From assembly GCF_016623585.1 (NCBI RefSeq), contig NZ_JAEHFY010000023.1:1-51440 (forward strand): DNA of 51,440 bases, read 5' to 3'. Of the stretch, positions 27,095-35,271 are shown piece after piece. The notes beneath the pieces are model-generated. The model was not told the origin of the DNA. It ran no database searches and worked only from the letters and a program-made list of their open reading frames with translations. Source of the stretch: Pedobacter segetis. Lineage in GTDB: Bacteria; Bacteroidota; Bacteroidia; Sphingobacteriales; Sphingobacteriaceae. Every line of letters begins with the position of its first letter. Position 1 is the stretch's first letter. Made by a program: the position numbers and the translations under genes.

Positions 27095-27928
27095 TTAAAT
27101 TAATTGATAGTATTTAGCAGCATTTCGTCCCCAGAATTTCTCTTGTTCATCTCTAGATAACTGCTTAGTATAATATTCCGCTATTTGAGCTACTTGTTGA
27201 TAATTTCCTGCTAAATTGCAAACTGGCCAGTCTGAACCGAATAACACTCTATTAGAACCAAAGGCATTAAAAACAACGTCTAAATAAGGTTCAAAATCTT
27301 CATATTTCCAGTTTTTCCAATCTGCCTCTGTAACCATTCCTGAAATTTTACAACACACATTCTCATGTTCTGCCAAAGCGGATATATCTTTTCTCCACTG
27401 GTCTATTTCTCCAATTTTGATCATCGGCTTAGACAAATGATCAAGCACAAAAATCTGATTTGGAAACCTAGACACCAATTCTTTAGCAAAACAGAGCTGA
27501 TCAGTGAATATCAAAACCTCATATAAAAATTGATGATCATCCAAAGCTTTTAGTCCATCAAGAAAGGTTTTGTGTAACATTAGGTCTCTAGGGTTTTTAT
27601 CCTGAAGGATGTACCTGAAACCTTTCATTTTTTCGTATTGGCTATAAAACTCTATTCTGGATGCTACGCTTTTATCAAAAAAGTTAACCCAACCTATTAC
27701 CCCTTTAATAAAATCATTTTCAGAGGCTAGCTCCAACAAAAAAGTATTTTCATCTTCATGCTCATCTGCCTGTACGGCAATGCACCCGTTAAATTTTTTT
27801 TCATGAAGTAATGGCTGCAAATCCTTAGGCATAAAATCTCTTCGGATCACATTCATTTCAGAATTTATCCATGAATGCTTGACGGGATCAAACTTCCAAA
27901 AATGCTGATGAGCATCAATTTTTAGCAT
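27095..27928 (-). CDS. Amidohydrolase, probable L-fuconolactonase
   Basis: This 277-residue TIM-barrel amidohydrolase (COG3618 type) opens L-fucono-lactone to L-fuconate, step 2. Metal-site motifs are 'KIDAHQHFW' (His7, His9), 'IFVLDHLSKP' with its His, and 'VLFGSDWPV' with the catalytic Asp near the C-terminal end. 'GFRYILQDKNPRD' is also typical of the group. There is no signal peptide. The ATG lies inside the end of the FAH-hydrolase gene (14-bp overlap), so the two are translated together. A rhamnonolactonase role cannot be excluded by sequence alone, but the FucP and fucosidase context favours fucose. Confidence 0.8.
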   Translation of the reverse strand: MLKIDAHQHFWKFDPVKHSWINSEMNVIRRDFMPKDLQPLLHEKKFNGCIAVQADEHEDENTFLLELASENDFIKGVIGWVNFFDKSVASRIEFYSQYEKMKGFRYILQDKNPRDLMLHKTFLDGLKALDDHQFLYEVLIFTDQLCFAKELVSRFPNQIFVLDHLSKPMIKIGEIDQWRKDISALAEHENVCCKISGMVTEADWKNWKYEDFEPYLDVVFNAFGSNRVLFGSDWPVCNLAGNYQQVAQIAEYYTKQLSRDEQEKFWGRNAAKYYQLI

Positions 27929-28766
27929 ATGCTACCACACTTTGTTTAGCGGTTCCTAAACCATCAATGCCTAACTCCATCACATCTCCTTCTTTCAGAT
28001 AAATTGGAGGTTTAAAGCCTAATCCCACGCCATGAGGAGTACCGGTTGAAATGACATCGCCAGGTAAAAGCGTCATAAACTCGCTTAAATAAGAAACAAG
28101 ATAGGAGACATTAAAAATAAAATCATCAGTATTGCCGTCCTGCATCATTTGGTCATTTACTTTAAGCCATAAGTGTAAATGATTAGGATTAGGAATTTCA
28201 TCTTTAGTTGCAAGCCATGGGCCAAGTGGAGCAAAAGTATCACAACCTTTACCTTTTGCCCATTGCCCACCACGCTCTAATTGAAATGCCCGTTCGCTGA
28301 TATCATTATGCAAGACGTATCCGGCAACATAATCCAGAGCATCTTCTTTTGAAACATAGCTAGCCTTTTTCCCAATCACAAAAGCCAATTCAACTTCCCA
28401 ATCTGTTTTTAAAGAGCCTTTTGGTAGCATCACCTCATCATAAGGCCCTACCATTGAAGTTGTAGATTTAAAGAAAATGATGGGTTCTGCAGGGATTGGC
28501 GCATTGGTTTCTTTAGCATGTTTAGCGTAATTAAGACCGATACACACCATTTTTGAAGGGCGAGCAACCGGACTTCCCCATCTCTCATTAGTATCAATTT
28601 CTTGCAATTGTTGTGTTTTAAAAATTTCTTGGAGCTGCTTTAATCCTCCGTTTTCAAAGAATTCTTCGTTATAATCTTTTATAAAAGGCGATACATCATA
28701 TCTTTTATCTTTTATCATTATACCTGGTCTTTCTTTCCCAAGCTTGCCAAATCGAATCAATTTCAT
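27915..28766 (-). CDS. FAH-family hydrolase, probable 2,4-diketo-3-deoxy-L-fuconate hydrolase
   Basis: This 283-residue fumarylacetoacetate-hydrolase-fold protein has conserved blocks 'VCIGLNYAKHAKETNAPIP', 'DWEVELAFVIGK' (metal Glu residues), 'YVLHNDISERAFQLERGGQW' and 'GDVISTGTPHGVGLGFKPP'. In the oxidative fucose pathway this family cuts the 2,4-diketo acid to pyruvate and L-lactate, the last step. It sits 12 bp after the GH29 gene and overlaps the lactonase gene. Close relatives act on the rhamnose-derived diketo acid, so the specificity is taken from context. Confidence 0.8.
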   Translation of the reverse strand: MKLIRFGKLGKERPGIMIKDKRYDVSPFIKDYNEEFFENGGLKQLQEIFKTQQLQEIDTNERWGSPVARPSKMVCIGLNYAKHAKETNAPIPAEPIIFFKSTTSMVGPYDEVMLPKGSLKTDWEVELAFVIGKKASYVSKEDALDYVAGYVLHNDISERAFQLERGGQWAKGKGCDTFAPLGPWLATKDEIPNPNHLHLWLKVNDQMMQDGNTDDFIFNVSYLVSYLSEFMTLLPGDVISTGTPHGVGLGFKPPIYLKEGDVMELGIDGLGTAKQSVVAYAKN

Positions 28767-28778
28767 GCTTATTTTAAT

Positions 28779-30104
28779 TTACTTCAATGTAAGTTGAATA
28801 ATGGTATCTATATTATTTTTAGGAATGCCATCTAAATAAAGTGTTAGTTCACTCTTATTTTGCTTAAATTTTACCTTCTCATTGGTTCCCATTAATACGC
28901 AACTTCTAATCTTGCCCTTTATATCTTCAATACTAATATTAGCTTGTGATGGATCTAAAAGATGAACATAAAGGATTTGATCTTTTGCTGTTACAACACC
29001 CCAATCTTGAGGGGGTACAATGTTTCCACGAGTTCCGTAAATACTCTCACCATATTTTGCCATCCATTTGCCCACTTCCTTTAAAGTATCCTGAAATTCT
29101 TGCTGAATTACGCCATTAGGCTGAGGCCCTACATTTAACAAAAAATTGGCATTTCTGCCCGCAGCATTTACCAGATAATGAATGAGCTGGGGAACCGTCT
29201 TGTAATTGTTATCTTTAATGTTAAAACCCCAAGATTTATTCATGGTTTCGCAAGTTTCTAAGGGGAGTTGATCCGATACTTTTCCTATGCTAAAGCCTGA
29301 TTTATTCTGCCCAGGAAGATCTTGTTCAAACATCTGAAAATCCTCGCCTGGCATGGGCGTTAAGTGATGATTATTTCCAATTAAACATTGAGGTTGCAAT
29401 TGATGGATTAACGCATATATCTCGGAAATGTGCCAATCTACCCTTGGTGAATGATCTACAGCATTTTTGGGTCCACTTTCATCCCAATATCCATCAAACC
29501 AAATTCCATCGATTTTACCATAATTGCTCAGTAATTCTGTTAACTGGTTTTTCATAAAGCTGATATAGCCATTCCAATTTCCTTTAACCGTACGCCCAGT
29601 GCCTTGCCCTGTTCTGCCTGTCCACCAAGAATAATCATCCCTTCTCCAATCAAGCAAAGAATAGTAAAGAAATATTTTCATGTGTTGTTTATGGCATTCA
29701 TCCACAATCATTTTTACCACGTCTTGATGGTAAGGTGTATTCATGATATTGAAATCAGAATATTTGGTATCCCACATACTGAAACCATCATGATGACGGG
29801 TGATAAGCGTAATGTATTTCATCCCTGCGTTTTTTGCCATACTTACCCAAGCGTGTGCATCAAACTGGGTGGGATTAAAAAAGCTCATCAGTTTAGTATA
29901 ATCCTTTACAGGGATGTTCTCATTATTCATTACCCATTCTGCATGCCCCATAATACTAAAAACACCCCAATGGATAAACAATCCAAATTTAGCATCCTGA
30001 AACTGTTGACGAGCTTGAAGGTTTGTTGGAGAGGCAACATAGGTTTGTGCGTAACCACTATTAAAAATAAATGCGGTAAAAAAGCAAATCCATAATTTTT
30101 TCAT
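28779..30104 (-). CDS. GH29 alpha-L-fucosidase, inside the catabolic operon
   Basis: This 441-residue exported enzyme has a signal peptide ending GYAQ. The GH29 barrel is shown by 'AKFGLFIHWGVFS', 'YITLITRHHDGFSMWDTK', 'IFLYYSLLDWRRDDY' and the nucleophile strand 'KIDGIWFDGYWDE', where Asp204 is the predicted nucleophile. A small beta-sandwich follows ('LHVHLLDP'-like region near the end). It frees L-fucose from non-reducing ends, which FucP could then import. It lies 9 bp after an SDR gene and 12 bp before FAH, so the secreted enzyme is made with the cytoplasmic pathway. A second GH29 is at 46545-48110. Confidence 0.92.
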   Translation of the reverse strand: MKKLWICFFTAFIFNSGYAQTYVASPTNLQARQQFQDAKFGLFIHWGVFSIMGHAEWVMNNENIPVKDYTKLMSFFNPTQFDAHAWVSMAKNAGMKYITLITRHHDGFSMWDTKYSDFNIMNTPYHQDVVKMIVDECHKQHMKIFLYYSLLDWRRDDYSWWTGRTGQGTGRTVKGNWNGYISFMKNQLTELLSNYGKIDGIWFDGYWDESGPKNAVDHSPRVDWHISEIYALIHQLQPQCLIGNNHHLTPMPGEDFQMFEQDLPGQNKSGFSIGKVSDQLPLETCETMNKSWGFNIKDNNYKTVPQLIHYLVNAAGRNANFLLNVGPQPNGVIQQEFQDTLKEVGKWMAKYGESIYGTRGNIVPPQDWGVVTAKDQILYVHLLDPSQANISIEDIKGKIRSCVLMGTNEKVKFKQNKSELTLYLDGIPKNNIDTIIQLTLK

Positions 30105-30113
30105 ATCATTTGT

Positions 30114-30875
30114 CTAATTGTTTAATTTAATAAAGCCTCCATCAATAGGATAATCACATCCAGTTATGAAACCTGCCTCATCAGAACATAAATAAAGGGC
30201 TAAGGCTGCCACTTCTTCTGGTTTACCCATACGGCCAATTGGTTGGCTTTTTGATAACTTATCAAATATTTCTTCGTGATTATGCGGGTAATTTTTGGCG
30301 ATAAAACCATCTACAAATGGGGTATGTACTCTGGCCGGAGAAATGCTATTGCACCTGATATTTTGGTCTATATAATCTCTGGCTACAGACATGCTCATGG
30401 CATAAATGGCTCCTTTACTCATAGAATAGGCAAAGCGATCAGAAATACCTACCAAAGAGGCAATAGATGCTGTATTTAAGATTACACCGCCACCTTTCTT
30501 TTTCATCAAAGGAATTGCAGCATATAAACAGTTATAAGCTCCTTTTACATTCACTTGGTAAACTTTATCAAAATCTGCTTCCTCGGTGGTATCTGCTTTC
30601 CCAACATGGGCAATCCCCGCATTATTAATTAAAATATCGATTTTTGCAATCTGCTGAAAAACAGACACCATTTGCTTTTGATCTGCAACATCACAAATGT
30701 GTTTGAACGCTTTGCCAAATTGTTTGATTTCATTTACTGTTTCGTCGGCAAAAACTTCACTTCTATCCACAATATGAACTATGGCTCCTTGCCGAGCAAA
30801 AAGAAGAGCAATAGCTTTACCTATGCCACTTCCTGCTCCAGTAATTACCGCAGATTTTCCTTTTAAACTAAACAT
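30114..30875 (-). CDS. SDR oxidoreductase, probable 2-keto-3-deoxy-L-fuconate dehydrogenase
   Basis: This 253-residue classical SDR has TGAGSGIG (about residues 12-19), 'DILINNAG', the catalytic 'YSMSKGA' (YxxxK intact) and 'NIRCNSISPARVHTPFV'. The last resembles the BDH2/DHRS6-like group that includes 2-keto-3-deoxy-L-fuconate dehydrogenase of Xanthomonas. It would oxidise the C4 hydroxyl with NAD to give the 2,4-diketo acid, step 4. The GC-rich repeat lies between it and the dehydratase gene upstream; GH29 follows 9 bp downstream. Swapped roles with the SDR at 26300 are possible. Confidence 0.75.
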   Translation of the reverse strand: MFSLKGKSAVITGAGSGIGKAIALLFARQGAIVHIVDRSEVFADETVNEIKQFGKAFKHICDVADQKQMVSVFQQIAKIDILINNAGIAHVGKADTTEEADFDKVYQVNVKGAYNCLYAAIPLMKKKGGGVILNTASIASLVGISDRFAYSMSKGAIYAMSMSVARDYIDQNIRCNSISPARVHTPFVDGFIAKNYPHNHEEIFDKLSKSQPIGRMGKPEEVAALALYLCSDEAGFITGCDYPIDGGFIKLNN

Positions 30876-30924
30876 CTTTATTAATTAAGGTTGAATAATT
30901 TTCTTTTCTATATTTTTAAAGATT

Positions 30925-31026
30925 TGGGCGTTTTAACACGCTATCCACTCATACTGCACAGGCATTAGCCAATAGCCGGTATCCCTGCCCGTTCCGTTTA
31001 GGCGGGCGTTCCTATCGTTAACGCAA
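30925..31026. repeat. GC-rich REP/MITE-like intergenic element
   Basis: A compact GC-rich block sits in an AT-rich gap between two genes of one operon. It starts GGGCG, has CGCTATCC at about 30940-30946 and ends CCTATCGTTAACGCAA. It contains a strong hairpin with GCCCG at about 30987-30991 and CGGGC at about 31003-31007. From memory, this beginning-and-end pattern (GGGCG, GCTATCC, then CTAACGCAA) recurs as a dispersed intergenic element in many Bacteroidota genomes. No second copy is present in this window, so repeat status rests on that recollection. Confidence 0.55.
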
Positions 31027-32670
31027 CTATAAACTTACCCCTCTTTTCCATGGGATAAAATCATCCTGATTCAGCTTTACTGCTTTTGGAATTTCCTCTC
31101 CACTAGCTACTTTAATACAGTATTCCAAAATCTCTTCGCCCATTTGAGTGATACTTTTTTCACCAGTAATTACTCCTCCTGTATCAATATCAATAATATC
31201 ACTCATTCTTTTTGCCAATGCTGAATTAGTAGCCACCTTAATTACCGGGCAAACTGGGTTACCCGTTGGAGTGCCTAAACCGGTTGTAAACAAAATTAAG
31301 GTTGCACCACTGGCAGCTTTTCCTGTTGTAGCTTCTACATCATTACCAGGGGTACAAACTAGGCTTAAACCTAGTTTTGTAGCAGGCTCGGTATAATCTA
31401 ATACATCTACTACTGGAGAAGTTCCTCCCTTTTTTGCTGCTCCAGCGCTTTTTATTGCATCGGTAATTAGTCCATCTTTGATATTGCCGGGTGAAGGATT
31501 CATATAAAAACCCGATCCCACTGCATGAGCTTGAGAATCATAATCGGTCATTAAACGAATAAACTTTTCAGCAACGGGTTGATTAACACATCTATCAATC
31601 AGATTTTGCTCTACTCCGCATAATTCTGGAAACTCAGCTAATAACACTTTACCTCCCAAGCTTACCAATAAATCAGCGGTATAGCCAACCGATGGATTGG
31701 CAGAAATCCCGCTAAAACCATCACTTCCACCGCATTTTACCCCAACTATTAGTTTAGATAGAGGTGCCGGTTTACGTTCTATTTTGTTGATTTCTATTAA
31801 ACCCAAAAAAGTCTGTTTGATAGCATCTTTAATTAAAGCCTCTTCACTTTGTGTTTTCTGTTGCTCAAAAATATAAAGGGGTTTATCAAAATCTGGATTT
31901 CGGAATTTCAAATCATTTAAAAAATACTGCACTTGTAAATGCTGACAACCTAAGCTCAAAAGGGTAATTCCGGCAACATTTGGATGATCTGCATAGGCTG
32001 CCAACAGCTTACTTAATATATCCGAATCTTGCCTAGTACCTCCGCAACCACCCTGATGATTTAAGAATTTTATCCCATCAACATTTTTAAAATACCTATC
32101 CTTTAAGTTTGATTCAGAAAGTGAGGTATTGAAATCATCAATAGATTTACCTTCTTTAATTTCTTGCAATAGGGTTTTAGCAAAAATTTTGTATTTATCT
32201 GTTGTTGAATAGCCCAAAATATCATGTAAAGCTTCCTTGATTACATCTAAATTTCTATTCTCGCAAAAAACGGTAGGGATAAATAGCCAATAATTAGCAG
32301 TTCCTACTTGCCCATTTTTTCTATGATAGCCATTAAAGGTTCTATTTTCAAAAGTGTGGATGTCTGGTTGTTTCCATTTATAATCTACCTTTCTATAAAA
32401 GTATGGATCAGCAGCGTGTTTGGTGTTTTCTAGACTCATCCGCTCACCGCTTTTCACTTTATTTTGGAGTTTACCAACTAACACACCATACATCAATAAT
32501 TCGTCGCCAGCTTGCATATCATTAATAAAGAATTTATGCTTGGCGGGGATGTTTTCTTTAATGATGATGTTTTGGTTCCCAAAATTAAATTCCCTGCCTA
32601 CTTCTAAATCCTGAAGTGCTACCAACACATTGTCTTTTGGGTCTATCTGTAAAAAAAAACTTTTATTCAT
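31027..32670 (-). CDS. UxaA/altronate-dehydratase-family enzyme, probable L-fuconate dehydratase
   Basis: This 547-residue enzyme is a full-length UxaA/GarD-type fusion. It has a small N-terminal SAF-like domain (about residues 1-100, 'VLVALQDLEVG', 'HKFFINDMQAGDELLMYG') joined to a large dehydratase domain with 'NGQVGTANYWLFIPTVFCENRN', 'FLNHQGGCGGTRQDS', 'VGVKCGGSDGFSGISANPSVG' and 'TTGLGTPTGNPVCPVIKVATN'. The cysteines fit the metal site. In this operon it would dehydrate L-fuconate to 2-keto-3-deoxy-L-fuconate (step 3), as proposed for UxaA-like proteins in the Campylobacter jejuni fucose cluster. Altronate or another sugar acid is the alternative. It begins 2 bp after the mutarotase gene. 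Confidence 0.82.
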   Translation of the reverse strand: MNKSFFLQIDPKDNVLVALQDLEVGREFNFGNQNIIIKENIPAKHKFFINDMQAGDELLMYGVLVGKLQNKVKSGERMSLENTKHAADPYFYRKVDYKWKQPDIHTFENRTFNGYHRKNGQVGTANYWLFIPTVFCENRNLDVIKEALHDILGYSTTDKYKIFAKTLLQEIKEGKSIDDFNTSLSESNLKDRYFKNVDGIKFLNHQGGCGGTRQDSDILSKLLAAYADHPNVAGITLLSLGCQHLQVQYFLNDLKFRNPDFDKPLYIFEQQKTQSEEALIKDAIKQTFLGLIEINKIERKPAPLSKLIVGVKCGGSDGFSGISANPSVGYTADLLVSLGGKVLLAEFPELCGVEQNLIDRCVNQPVAEKFIRLMTDYDSQAHAVGSGFYMNPSPGNIKDGLITDAIKSAGAAKKGGTSPVVDVLDYTEPATKLGLSLVCTPGNDVEATTGKAASGATLILFTTGLGTPTGNPVCPVIKVATNSALAKRMSDIIDIDTGGVITGEKSITQMGEEILEYCIKVASGEEIPKAVKLNQDDFIPWKRGVSL

Positions 32671-32672
32671 TC

Positions 32673-33011
32673 CTAATTCTTGTTCAAATCAAATATCTTA
32701 TCCATCAGTACCCATTTCTCGCCTGATTTTGCAAAAGGCAAAGGCTGCTGGAATTTCCACATCAATTCTTCCCATTCTTGTACTTTTGGGTTTTTGTTAT
32801 CGGTTTCAACTTTCTTCTCAAAACTGAATTTTGAAGTTACTTCCATGATCATGAAAAGGCGGTTGCCCACTCTGTAAATCTCTAGGTTTTTGATTCCAGA
32901 TACCACAATACTATGGATGATCTGTGGCCAAACTTTTTGGTGCCAGTCTTCATAGGCTTTTATCAGTTCTTGGTCATCTACTAAATCAAGTGCAAAACAA
33001 TACCTTATCAT
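32673..33011 (-). CDS. RhaM-family mutarotase, probably for L-fucose
   Basis: This 112-residue small ferredoxin-like protein has the family pattern 'CFALDLVDDQELIKAYEDWHQKVWPQI', 'LEIYRVGNRLFMIMEV', 'WEELMWKFQQPLP' and 'KWVLMDKIFDL'. The His of DWH and the Tyr of EIYR fit the known active site. The family interconverts sugar anomers, which speeds entry to an anomer-specific dehydrogenase. It is annotated for rhamnose in enterobacteria, but members sit in fucose clusters of Campylobacter and Bacteroidota. Its ATG overlaps the fucP stop as ATGA, which favours fucose. Confidence 0.85.
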   Translation of the reverse strand: MIRYCFALDLVDDQELIKAYEDWHQKVWPQIIHSIVVSGIKNLEIYRVGNRLFMIMEVTSKFSFEKKVETDNKNPKVQEWEELMWKFQQPLPFAKSGEKWVLMDKIFDLNKN

Positions 33012-34267
33012 ATAATGGTTTTTAAAGGTTTTACTTTATACCCAAATGATGCAAAACAAAATATGACTATAAAACAGATCAAAGGCACAATATAACCTAC
33101 CTGAATGTTCTGAGCCACATCACTGATGTAGCCAAAAATTGGGGGTAAAATTGCACCTCCCACTATCGACATAATGATCAAACTACTTCCAAATTTAGTA
33201 TCCCCGCCTAAATCTTTAATGCCTAACGAAAAGATAGTAGGAAACATGATAGACATAAAAAATGCGATGCCTATAATGAGATATACTGCAACCATCCCCG
33301 TCAAGAATATGGCTAGAATTGATAAAGCCATACATATCAGACTATAGATCACTAACAACTTTACAGGTTTTATAAATCTCATGAAAAATGTTCCAACAAA
33401 TCTTCCTAGCATAAAAGCCATCCCTACACCAAAACCAGCATAGATAGCTGCTAATCCCTCGCTTATGCTAGAAGCTTTTATGGCATAAAGTATAAAAAAA
33501 CTAAATACACATACCTGTGCCCCTACGTAAAAAAACTGTGCCGCAACGGCCCAACTTAAATGCCGATGTTTTAATGCGTGAAAGACATTGGAAACCGAAG
33601 CCTCACCATCTCCATCTTTGATTTCAGGCAACTTCATAAAGTAAAAGATAATGGCAATAAATAAGATGATTGTCCCTAATATGAAATAAGGAGTTTTGAC
33701 AGATGCTGCCTCAGATGCCAGTGCAATTTGCCTAGCCGATGAACTCATTGTGCTTAAAACTGCGTCAGAATAGCTTTTAGTGAGAATTATTTTTCCTCCA
33801 ATAATAGGTGCCAAAGTTGCAGCTAAGCCATTAAATGATTGCGCCAAATTTAAACGCTGTACTGCCTTTTCTGGTGGGCCTAATAAAGATGCGTATGGAT
33901 TTGCCGCAGTTTCTAACGTAGCTAAACCACAGGCAATTACAAATAATGAAAGCAAAAAGAAAATATACATCTGTGTATTTGCCGATGGGATAAACAAATA
34001 TGAGCCAATGGCAAATAGTGATAAACCTGTTAAAATACCCGTTTTATATCCAAATTTTTTCATTAAAGCACCGGCAGGTAGTGCCATCACAAAATAGGCG
34101 ATAAAGACTGAGGAGTCTATCAAAGAAGCTTGCAAATTGGATAGACTAAACGCCCTTTTAAGGTGAGGGATTAAGATTGGATCAAGATTATGGACAAACC
34201 CCCACATAAAAAACAAGGAGGTGATCATAATAAAAGCAAACCTAGTAGAGGTTTTATTTTTGTTCAT
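33008..34267 (-). CDS. fucP: FucP-type L-fucose:proton symporter (MFS)
   Basis: This 419-residue inner-membrane transporter has about 12 transmembrane helices. The frame extends to a TTG at 34273, but the ATG at 34267 is preferred. FucP family blocks are present: 'MWGFVHNLDPILIPHLKRAF', 'ALPAGALMKKFGYKTGI', 'LATLETAANPYASLLGPPE' and 'RLNLAQSFNGLAATLAPIIGG'. The Glu of LETAANP and an Asp in HNLDP lie in positions used for proton and sugar coupling in E. coli FucP. It is the first gene of the minus-strand fucose series and is divergent from the IclR regulator. Some relatives take glucose or galactose, but the operon supports fucose. Confidence 0.9.
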   Translation of the reverse strand: MNKNKTSTRFAFIMITSLFFMWGFVHNLDPILIPHLKRAFSLSNLQASLIDSSVFIAYFVMALPAGALMKKFGYKTGILTGLSLFAIGSYLFIPSANTQMYIFFLLSLFVIACGLATLETAANPYASLLGPPEKAVQRLNLAQSFNGLAATLAPIIGGKIILTKSYSDAVLSTMSSSARQIALASEAASVKTPYFILGTIILFIAIIFYFMKLPEIKDGDGEASVSNVFHALKHRHLSWAVAAQFFYVGAQVCVFSFFILYAIKASSISEGLAAIYAGFGVGMAFMLGRFVGTFFMRFIKPVKLLVIYSLICMALSILAIFLTGMVAVYLIIGIAFFMSIMFPTIFSLGIKDLGGDTKFGSSLIIMSIVGGAILPPIFGYISDVAQNIQVGYIVPLICFIVIFCFASFGYKVKPLKTII

Positions 34268-34306
34268 GCGCAAAATAATTGGTTATCAAAAGAAATAAAT
34301 AATACT

Positions 34307-34328
34307 ATATAAAGCAAAAACTTTATAT
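34307..34328. promoter_or_regulatory. Perfect dyad between fucP and the IclR gene, candidate operator
   Basis: ATATAAAG at 34307-34314 and CTTTATAT at 34321-34328 form a perfect 8-bp inverted repeat with a 6-nt A-rich spacer. It lies midway in the 94-bp gap between divergent starts. IclR proteins bind palindromes of about this size in shared promoters, so it is the best candidate site for the neighbouring regulator to control both directions. Confidence 0.55.
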
Positions 34329-34352
34329 TGTGGAATATTTGCTATTTTAACT

Positions 34353-34360
34353 TAACTTTG
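34353..34360 (+). promoter_or_regulatory. Bacteroidota -7 promoter element right before the IclR start
   Basis: TAACTTTG matches the consensus TAnnTTTG exactly and ends 1 bp before the ATG at 34362. A transcript starting about 7 bp downstream would have no leader, or would use the second ATG at 34365. No well-spaced -33 TTTG was found, so this may be chance in AT-rich DNA. Confidence 0.35.
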
Positions 34361-34361
34361 G

Positions 34362-35090
34362 ATGATGATTCAAGTGTTAAATAGAGCTATAGACATTTTA
34401 GAATATGTAGCAGAAATGGCCGATGAACCTAAATTAATGGGTAAAATCGCAAAAGATCTGAATTTAAATTTAGGAACCTGTGCAAACATTATAAAAACAT
34501 TGGTGAGCCGTGGTCTTCTAAAAAGAGCTGATCATGAAAAAGGTTATTTAATTGGAGATTTGATTACTGAAATCAATAATGGAAGTTTAGGGTATAAATC
34601 TTTAATAGATAGTGCAACTCCAATTCTAAGCCAAATTACAGATGATATCAAAGAAAATTGCTTGATTGCAATTCTAAAAAAAGATAAGAGGCAAGTGATC
34701 ATCAATAAGACTTGTAATCAGTTGATTCAGGCAACCACCCCAATAGAAAAATCAGCATATGATTCTTCTACTGGGAGGCTATTGATAGCTTTATTAACTG
34801 ATAAAGCTATTCAATCACACATTAATCAATATGGTTTACCTCATAAGGAAGTTTGGTCTCTGGCAGCATCTAGGGTTGGGCTTTTTGAACAGATACAAAT
34901 CATCAGGAATCAAGGTTATGCGCTAATTGAAGATAGTGTGCAGGTGGTTGGTGTTGCGGTGCCAATTTATAAAAACCAAAAGGTGATTGCCAGCTTTAGC
35001 ATTTATCTTCCTTCCTTCAGGTTTAATACAGAAATAAAAGCCAACATGATATCATTAGCAATCGAAGCAGGTAAATCACTATCAGTCTAA
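34362..35090 (+). CDS. IclR-family transcriptional regulator of the fucose operon
   Basis: This 242-residue regulator has an N-terminal winged helix-turn-helix ('VLNRAIDILEYVAEMADEP', 'MGKIAKDLNLNLGTCANIIKTLVSRGLLKR', about residues 4-60) and a C-terminal GAF-like IclR effector domain ('SSTGRLLIALLTD', 'GYALIEDSVQVVGVAVPIY'). It is divergent from fucP across 94 bp that hold a perfect dyad. The Campylobacter fucose cluster is likewise controlled by an IclR-type protein. The effector is probably a pathway sugar or acid. It is the only DNA-binding regulator in the window. Confidence 0.88.
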   Translation: MMIQVLNRAIDILEYVAEMADEPKLMGKIAKDLNLNLGTCANIIKTLVSRGLLKRADHEKGYLIGDLITEINNGSLGYKSLIDSATPILSQITDDIKENCLIAILKKDKRQVIINKTCNQLIQATTPIEKSAYDSSTGRLLIALLTDKAIQSHINQYGLPHKEVWSLAASRVGLFEQIQIIRNQGYALIEDSVQVVGVAVPIYKNQKVIASFSIYLPSFRFNTEIKANMISLAIEAGKSLSV

Positions 35091-35097
35091 TTCACTG

Positions 35098-35144
35098 TCC
35101 TTCAAAAAAGATTTGATGAATATCATTTTTTGAAGGATTTTTTT
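35098..35144 (+). terminator. Terminator after the IclR gene
   Basis: TCCTTCAAAAAA and TTTTTTGAAGGA pair over 12 bp around a 16-nt loop, followed by TTTTTTT. It lies 8 bp after the IclR stop. Confidence 0.85.
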
Positions 35145-35271
35145 ATCATTTATTTCATTAAATTTTTCTCTAATCAGGATTGGAGATTAAGAATACACAT
35201 CCCTAAAAAAGAACCGATTACAAGGAAAGCTCATTAAGAAACCTTGGAAACAATTGTATCTCCTCAAATCT

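Noticed and set aside
29604-30095. 163-codon + strand open frame
   Set aside because: It lies wholly antisense to the GH29 gene, is rich in Cys, His and Ile from reversed codons, and has no family pattern.
31027-33011. Reading the pathway as L-rhamnose catabolism (RhaM-type mutarotase, FAH, amidohydrolase)
   Set aside because: These families serve both sugars, but FucP, the in-operon fucosidase and the lack of rhamnosidases favour fucose.
33780-34097. 105-codon + strand open frame
   Set aside because: It is antisense to fucP, whose family match is strong; the frame has no independent support.
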